A DNA stretch of 64,000 nt from Muscardinus avellanarius (taxonomy: Eukaryota > Chordata > Mammalia > Rodentia > Gliridae): the NCBI GenBank assembly GCA_963383645.1, contig OY726567.1, positions 65,196,234 through 65,260,233 of the forward strand. Direction: 5' to 3'. This document shows, piece by piece, positions 48,570-64,000 of the stretch. The position numbers and the translations under genes are program-made. A model generated the notes under the pieces. That model was not told where the DNA came from and searched no databases. It worked only from the letters and a program-made list of their open reading frames with translations. The stretch's first letter is position 1. Every line of letters starts with the position of its first letter.

Positions 48570-49110
48570 ACTTCACTTTACTCTGAGGTCTAGACCTCTT
48601 TCAGATCTTCAGTGGCTGATTTCCTAGGGCAGCAGGTCACAGCGGGAGCCTGTGGGAGCACAGAACCTCCCTTGTCAATCTCTGCCCCTATGACGTTGAT
48701 CATCTCAGGTATTTTCTTACCGTAGCACAGCGCTGACCCACACAGTAGCTGCTCTAAATGGGCTCTTCTCCCTGTCCCCAGGTCCCCGCTCCCCTATTTC
48801 CGGGGTTGGTTCTGGAGATGTGAAGGACAGCTGGTCGCAGCTGCTCAGAGTACGTTGCTGCTGCGGGTCACACTCACCAGCGCTGTGTGGCTGAGTCTGA
48901 GGCTGAGCGTCTCTGTGGCCTGGAGTCTGGGGGTCCCTGGAGGAAAATGCCGCACTGCCTGACCCAGAGGTCCATGCTCTGCTCCATGTAGGAATCTTTT
49001 TCTCTCTGTGCATCCTTCCCTCAGCACGCTGAATTCCTAGTGATAATGGTAGGCCCCGAGCACAGTCCAGGGACGTGGGCTTTCAAGCTGCCCCCATAGC
49101 CCATCCCTGA
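48570..49110 (-). repeat. Class 2 receptor 5'-flank block, copy 2
   Basis: Matches 35,040-35,540 (for example 'gacccacacagtagctg' and 'ctgtgtggctgag'). It lies upstream of the signal exon of pseudogene D in the same orientation. Confidence 0.6.
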
Positions 49111-49194
49111 GGGTTTAAGGTTGGTTCAGGGCTGACAGTCTTCCCAGCCTGTCTCCTATTGTGGATCCTTGGAGGTGGGCTACGGGGCAGTTCC

Positions 49195-49450
49195 AAGCCA
49201 GCCTTAGCTACTTAGTGAGGCTCTCAACAACTTAGTGAGACCCTGTTTCCAAATAAAATATAAATAGGTATGGGAGTATAGCATAGAAGTAGAAAAGCCC
49301 CTGGGTTCCACCCTCAGTACCACACACACACAAAATTTTATTTTGAAACAGGGTCTCACTAAGTTGCAGAGGGCCTAACTAAGTAGCTGAGGCTGGCTTG
49401 GAACTTGTGATCCTCCTGTCTCACCTCCCCAAGTACTGGGGTTATACTAA
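49195..49450. mobile_element. Two SINE fragments in opposite orientation
   Basis: Sense tail half 49,195-49,325 (ends CAGTACCACACACACA), then an antisense fragment 49,335-49,450 (TTTATTTTGAAACAGGGTCT). Confidence 0.82.
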
Positions 49451-49617
49451 TTCTTAGTTTCTTGGACTGCACGAATCAGGTGACCTCCAGAATGTCCCAG
49501 TCTTTCCTGGTCGCCCAGGTCAGGAACCGGCAGACTGGGTCATTAGCTGAGTGTCCTGAGGAGGCTCTTGTCCCTCCTGGGGTCTCCATCCTTGCAGCGT
49601 GGGGTCAGAGCCTGTCC

Positions 49618-53640
<4,023 letters not shown>

Positions 53641-54039
53641 CACGAGCTTTCTATCACTGTGAAAAGTACCTAAGATAAATTCACTTGAAGGAGGAAAAGT
53701 TTTTGGCCCAGAGTTTCAGGAGCTGCAGTGTATGGTAATTTGGTCCACTTTCTTCTGGGCCCATGTTGAGGCAGCCCGCCCTGGCCACCCAGGTGGAGAA
53801 GCCAAGTACTCACCTCACAGCCCACGGGAAGAGAAAGAGAGGTGAGCCAGTGTCCTGGGTTCTTTCAAGGCTTGCCACGGGGACCTCCCTTCCTTCCACT
53901 AGGCCTTGCCTCCTATGTTCCACCACCTTCCCCCAGGGCCACAGACTGATGGCCAAGCCCTTGGCACATGCAGGGGTCCTGGTGTTTATCTTGGTCTCCA
54001 GCAAAACCCCCAGTTTCACGCAGTTTGACTTGCTGCACC

Positions 54040-54268
54040 CATTCTTTTTTGTTTGTTTGTTTGTTTTGTTTTTAGTTCTGAGGATGGGACCCAGCAGCAT
54101 TCTACCTTCGAGCCACACCCCCAGCCCTCTTTTTATTCATTATTTTGAAACAGGGTCTCACTGAGTTGCAAAGGGCCTAAGTGGCTGAGGCTGTCTGTGA
54201 ACCTGGATCCTCCTGTCTCAGCCTCCCAAATGCTGGGATTATAAGCATGCACCAAAATGCTTGGCTTG
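54040..54268 (-). mobile_element. B1/ID-type SINE
   Basis: Antisense copy with a TTTG-repeat tail (54,050-54,072), ending ATGCACCAAAATGCTTGGC. Confidence 0.88.
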
Positions 54269-54479
54269 CTGCCCTATATTTGAGGGCATGAGCCTGGGTC
54301 ATGAGCAAGCGCCAGTGCCACTATTCATTGACCGCCCATGTTGAGCCAGTGCGTCTTGGTACATCACCTCATGTCCCAGTTTCTAGGACTCTTCCCGAGT
54401 CCCTAAACCCAACCAATCCCTCTTGCCATTTTCTAACATGTGCAAAAGATTCCAGAAGTGATAAAGTGCAAATGCAAAT

Positions 54480-55520
54480 GAAAGAGCCGGTAGAGGGCAG
54501 CTGAGATCTAAGCCCAGGTCTGTCCCAGATTCCAGTGTGTCTCACCTGCTGCCCAGACACAAGAGGGCTTGTTTTGAGTGAACAGGAAACCCTGGTCCCC
54601 AGAGCTGAGCACACTCCCCAGCCCCGCCTTACCCCCAGGTGCACTTTCTGAGGACAGAGGGGGAGGTGACCTCTCTAGATTTTGGTTCAGTCTAGTGCAG
54701 GTGCCAGGACTGGATCCTACTCGGAAGCATCTTGTCGCTCCTGCCCAAGGATAATGGGGAGTGGGGAGGTGGGGGATCCAGGAGAGAGGAAGAGGGGATA
54801 GGAGCAGAACCTGTACTGAGCAGGTCCTCTGCACCAGGCCCCTTCTGGCTGGGAGGACTCTGGCCTCCATGAGCGCAACTCATCCTCAGGGTAGGGTGTG
54901 GGCCTCTTTGGCCCCACTTTCTAGTCCAGGAAATTGATCTTTGTGAGTTTAGTGATCAGAACTTTCAGAGTGTCTAGTGGAGCCCCGGGAGTCTGACCCC
55001 AACATTTCCTCTTCTAAGGATAATGTCTGGCCCAGACCAGGTTTCCTGCCGACTCCACAGGGACCTGGACTCTGGGGTGGGTCCCATGGACAGGGGCTGG
55101 ACTTCTGTCCACTGTGACCATGTCCTCAGGGAGTCACAGCATGCTGAGCATGGGAAGAGGTGCTGGGTCTGGGATACACGGCAACCGCAGGTCCCATGAA
55201 CTGTGGTCTCAGGAATAGGTGTGATGGTGCTGTAGAAGCATCCCTCTGGCGCTCAGGTGGAGGGCCCAAGTCTTTTGAATAGTTTGAATAGGATGAACAT
55301 AAATGGGATAGGTGGTTCAGAGCCATGACCCTCCTTGGGGAGCGAGGGCCACAGCCAGACTGGCCGGGAAAGCTGGTGGTGACCACCTGGGAGAGAAGGG
55401 GTATCACCCTTAGTGGGGAGACGTGCATCTGCTGCCCCATCCCAGTGGCTTTTCCTCCTATACTCTTCCACGGTTTGTCCCCCAAACAGGGGTTCCCTGA
55501 TGCTGAGGACTAACTGTTGT
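54480..55520. repeat. LRC segmental duplication (pair of 36.6-38.1 kb)
   Basis: Continuous version of the block split by an LTR at 37,150. Open frames on both strands are not conserved between the two copies, so it is read as non-coding. Confidence 0.58.
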
Positions 55521-55559
55521 GGGGTCAGGATCAAACCTACCCCAGCCCAGGTTGACAGG

Positions 55560-56085
55560 TCTTCCTAGAACCATTTTATTTAGAGTGCTGATAAAAATTA
55601 AACTTGTTTCTGTTCATATTTATCTATATTCTGGTGCCTTGCTTGGTGTGGAAAAAGGGAACCACTATGCCACATATGGGGCTGGAGGTGAGGCAGAGAG
55701 GACACGATCTGGGAAGGAAAGGACTGTAGTTTAAGTCTAAGAATTCTTTGTGGTACTGGGGTTCCTGGAAGCCCCTCTACCTCCGGGCTACACTCCCAGA
55801 CCTATTTTTCATATTTTTTATTTGGAAACAGGGTCTCTTAAGCCAGCGCAAGCGGCTGGCTTCCAACCTGCGCGATCCTCCTGTCTCTGCCTCCCAAGCG
55901 CGGGGATTACAAGCATGCGCCACCACGCCTGGTAAATCTAAGAATTCTTTGAACACCCTCCCCTTCACTCTAATGGCCGGTCCCCCACCCCAAGCCCAAA
56001 TTCTTCAAAGGTCCAGTAAATCCCTGAGCAGGATAATTTCAGGGAATTGGTGCCTATATGTCTTGTTAGTTAACAGATTGTATGT
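55560..56085 (+). repeat. Inverted repeat arm 1
   Basis: Matches the reverse complement of 56,840-57,095 (shared 'ttgcttggtgtggaaaa', 'gacacgatctgggaagg' and 'cactctaatggccggt'-like segments). Arm 1 is interrupted by a SINE at 55,748. Confidence 0.65.
55748..55934 (-). mobile_element. B1/ID-type SINE in inverted arm 1
   Basis: Antisense dimer without a long T-run. TCTAAGAATTCTTTG flanks both sides (55,736 and 55,937) as target-site duplication. Confidence 0.94.
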
Positions 56086-56089
56086 TTAG

Positions 56090-56840
56090 GCTTATTTCAG
56101 AAGACACAATTCAAAGTCCAAGTGCCGTCCATCAACCAACAAACCTTAGCCTGACGATCCTGAGAAGAGCCAGAGCCCCGCGTTCTGCTCTGCACCCCAC
56201 AGTCGAAGCAGTGGAGCTCGCCACCCCTCACGCGCTCAGCACCAGCCCGCCCCATCTGATCACCATTCTAAAACATTTTCTACAGAAGAGCCATGCTCCC
56301 CAGAGGATCTCTTCACCTCTGCAGTCTCTCCATCTCTCTGGAGATGGCCCCGTTCTCACTGTCTGTATCTCTATTCTTTGAAATTTAGAACCCATCCGCA
56401 CAATGACATTTATCAGGAGTACCATATGGGTGGGAGACTAGGGTCAAACTGACCAGCTTCAAGCAATGTAAGACAAAGTATGAGATTCGTTTTGAACAAT
56501 TCTGCACAAGAATGTGCTGCAGACTCTGCGAGGTCCCTGCTGCAAGACAGTCCCTCAGGTCCTGCATGCGGACAGCCCTTGAGCTCTGTGCAGTGGTCAG
56601 GCTTGAATCTGGGGGCGCACAGCCTGGTGACCTGCTCCTCACCCCGGCACTCGGGGCCGGTGGGGGAAACTGTCAGAGGAGACTGTGCTGCACTGCCCAA
56701 CCCCTGACCAGCCCTTGTCCACACTGCGAACTTAATGTCTCTGTGTGCTGAGGAGGCAGAGCACCGTGCAGGGTGTGAACTGTGGCAATGGCCACCACAT
56801 CCTGCTCGTACCGCCACTGCGCTGGGCTCCTACAGAAGAA
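56090..56840. other. Spacer of the inverted repeat, no gene confirmed
   Basis: Holds a part resembling the low-copy LRC block (56,560-56,690) and a stretch (56,440-56,520) loosely similar to 57,810-57,900 of the LTR-like element. No supported coding exon. Confidence 0.35.
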
Positions 56841-57095
56841 GCAACGGGCCTTTGAAGAATTCAGGCTTGGGGTGGGGTACCGGCCATAAGAGTGAAGGAG
56901 AGCGTGTTCATGGAGTTTTTAGATTTAAAGCTATCGTCCTCTTTCCTTCCCAGATCGTGTCCTCTCTGCCTCACTCCCATCCCCATCTGTGGCACACTGG
57001 TCCCCTTTTCCACACTAAGCAAGGCACCGCAATATAAATAAATATGAACACAAACAAGTCCTGTTTTTATCAACACTCTAAATAAGTTTTCCTTC
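56840..57095 (-). repeat. Inverted repeat arm 2
   Basis: Reverse-complement partner of 55,560-56,010, without the SINE. Confidence 0.65.
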
Positions 57096-57714
57096 TTCAA
57101 GTGGATTTATCTCCAGTACTTTTTCACAGTGATAGAAAGCTCGTGAACATAACTCCAAGTGAAACGTCCAGCTCTTGGAGGTCAGGAAGCCGCCCCGAGG
57201 TCCAGGCTCATCCCAAGAGCAGAGCTCCACACAGCAGGCAGGAGGGTCTGGCCCGGGCGCCACCGAGCTCCTTGCTCTGATTTGGGAAGTGTGGTGACTT
57301 TTCCTTCATTCAGGGACAAGGGAACGCTTGCAACTCCCGGGGATCTCAGGGGAAATGCGGTTCTCTGCGCTGTGGGGAAGCCCTGCAGCCCTTCTCCTCA
57401 GATCCATAACAGGAGTGTGAAAGGCAGAACGTTAGCCTTGACCAGACTCTACACCCACAGTCGAGGGCTTCAGCGGCAGCTGGAACCCCTGCATCCGTGG
57501 ACTGGACTCGAGGGTGTACCATCATCAACCAGGAGTTCAGCACTTTCCCTCAGTTCAGTCCAAGCTGAGGGGAAGTGCAACAGCATCTCATGCAGATCTT
57601 GAGAAAGCTCAATCAGGGGACCCGCAAAGGCGTAGGTCCCCCCATGAAATATGTCTAGCATTTCCTTCTTCAAAAAATTATTTTAGGATTATTTGGATCC
57701 ATATAATTGGAATT

Positions 57715-58885
<1,171 letters not shown>

Positions 58886-59069
58886 CAGCTGGTGTGTCGG
58901 TCAGCATTGTGGTATTGTAAGAAAGTACCTGAAAAACCAACTTTGAAAGAGGAGGGGCTGACAAGGGGATGTTTGCTGCCCTGGGAAGTCGGCCACTGAG
59001 TATTCACCTGAGGTCCATACCTCAGTGCAGGGATCAGTCTCCCTGGACCGTGAGATAAATTTTTTGTGT

Positions 59070-59460
59070 AAGGGGTGGGAATGAACCCAGGGACAGTCTA
59101 CCTTGGAAAAATACACCCAGTCCTATTATTTATTTATTTATTTTATTTAGGTGGTACTGGGGTTCTTGGAAACCCTTCTACCTCTGGGCTATACTCCCAG
59201 ACCTATTTTATATTTTTATTTGGAAACAGGGTCTCTTAAGCCAGCAAGGCTGGCTTCGAACCTACGCGATTCTCCTGTCTCCACCTCCCAAGCGTGGGGA
59301 TTATAAGCGTGTGCCACCACGCCCGGCTCCATTCCTATATATATATTTTTAATTGTCTCCCTAATTTGCTGAGGGTTTTCCTAAGTTGCTGATGCTGGCC
59401 TTAAACCTGTGATACTGCTGTCTTAGTCTCCGAAGTACTGAGGTGCCACCACACCTAACC
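59070..59460 (-). mobile_element. Nested antisense SINEs
   Basis: Outer diverged copy (59,070-59,135 and 59,340-59,460) interrupted by a complete antisense dimer (59,150-59,325). ATT-rich sequence lies at the junctions. Confidence 0.85.
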
Positions 59461-59897
59461 TGTGATGTATTTCTGTGTTTGCAACCAAAGTGCCCATTGA
59501 CTTCTCAGATTTAAACCCATATAAGAATGGCATTAAATTCCCATCCTGATACCCTGAGAACACAAGTGTCAAGGGGTCAAGTCCAGCCCTTAGACTGGAG
59601 CCTGGCTCTTGCCCTTTCCCAGTGGAATTCAGGGGAGGCTAGAAGGGTGTTAGGACCTGGGGGACCCAGAACATCTCAGTTCTGAGCTGAGCTGTCTCCA
59701 TGGGCCTGGCCCTCTGAACCCCGCCCTGGGCAAAGCCAAAGCAGAGCCGGGCCAGGGAGGGGCCGTCCCTATCTGCTGGGTGCACAGCTGTGGGATCCCG
59801 AAGGTGGCAGCAGCTCTCACCAGCCTCTTCCTGGCTCTGTCTGTTGTGGGGCCCTGTGATCTCCTCTCTTGAAGTTGCAGCCCTTGGACCAGGCAGC

Positions 59898-63863
<3,966 letters not shown>

Positions 63864-64000
63864 AGCCCAGCCCAGTGACACCACCCCATCATCCAGTGAG
63901 CCAGTGAGGACAGGCTCTGACCCCATGCTGCAAGGATGGAGACCCCAGCAGACACAGGAGCTGCCTCAGGACACTCGGCTAATGACCCAGCCAGCCGGGT

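Noticed and set aside
53810..54164. Open frames on both strands near 54 kb
   Set aside because: They overlap a duplicated non-coding block and an antisense SINE and are not kept in the 36-kb copy.

Overview
The window is mammalian genomic DNA from the leukocyte receptor complex (LRC), the cluster of LILR/PIR, LAIR and KIR-type immunoglobulin-superfamily receptors. Evidence is the repeated exon set on both strands: a 34-bp signal exon, a 36-bp second signal exon ([10 protein letters not shown] type), Ig exons of 285 and about 300-303 bp with phase-1 borders, [14 protein letters not shown] Ig ends, and a 137-bp transmembrane exon encoding the DYTVENLI motif. The interspersed repeats are mostly a dimeric SINE with a 7SL/B1-like head and an ID/tRNA-like tail, which points to a rodent outside the mouse/rat group (squirrel-related or another lineage with B1-dID SINEs). 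The exact taxon cannot be fixed from sequence alone.

Layout. 1-2,466 (-): 5' part of a four-Ig LILR/PIR-like gene (A) that runs off the left edge. 2.7-6 kb: receptor-gene flanks, an L1 fragment and a lone LAIR/KIR-type ITIM exon. 6-14.2 kb: SINEs, microsatellites, a candidate LTR and a roughly 950-bp ATCC-type array. 15,995-16,277 (+): broken LAIR1-like Ig exon. 17.9-21.3 kb: SINEs. 21,616-27,297 (-): gene B, an activating LILRA/PIR-A-like gene with the transmembrane arginine. 27.8-31.3 kb: SINEs and a 1.57-kb VNTR-bearing composite retroposon. 31.3-34.6 kb (-): pseudogene F. 35-38.5 kb: duplicated LRC flank with an LTR. 38.8-42.5 kb: L1 5'-UTR monomers and an L1 3' end. 42,836-45,356 (-): gene C, like B but with glutamine at the transmembrane arginine. 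46.8-47.9 kb (-): pseudogene D. 49.6-53.6 kb (-): pseudogene G. 53.6-58.2 kb: rearranged flank, an inverted repeat pair and an LTR. 58,262-58,746 (+): spliced FKBP8 fragment. 59.9-63.9 kb (+): pseudogene E, an inverted copy of the G type.

Two classes of LILR-like gene are present. Class 1 (A, B, C) has MTxxxTALLxL signal exons and PIR-A/LILRA-type tails. In this family such receptors signal through the FcR gamma chain by a membrane arginine, which B keeps and C has lost. Class 2 (D, E, F, G) uses an MASTLPVxLCLG signal exon where its 5' end survives, and ends in LILRB-type ITIM exons where its 3' end survives. Every class 2 copy is broken by stops, frameshifts, deletions, lost splice sites or SINE insertion. 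No complete inhibitory receptor is encoded here. The window therefore looks like a rapidly turning-over birth-and-death region, with G and E forming a large divergent inverted duplication.
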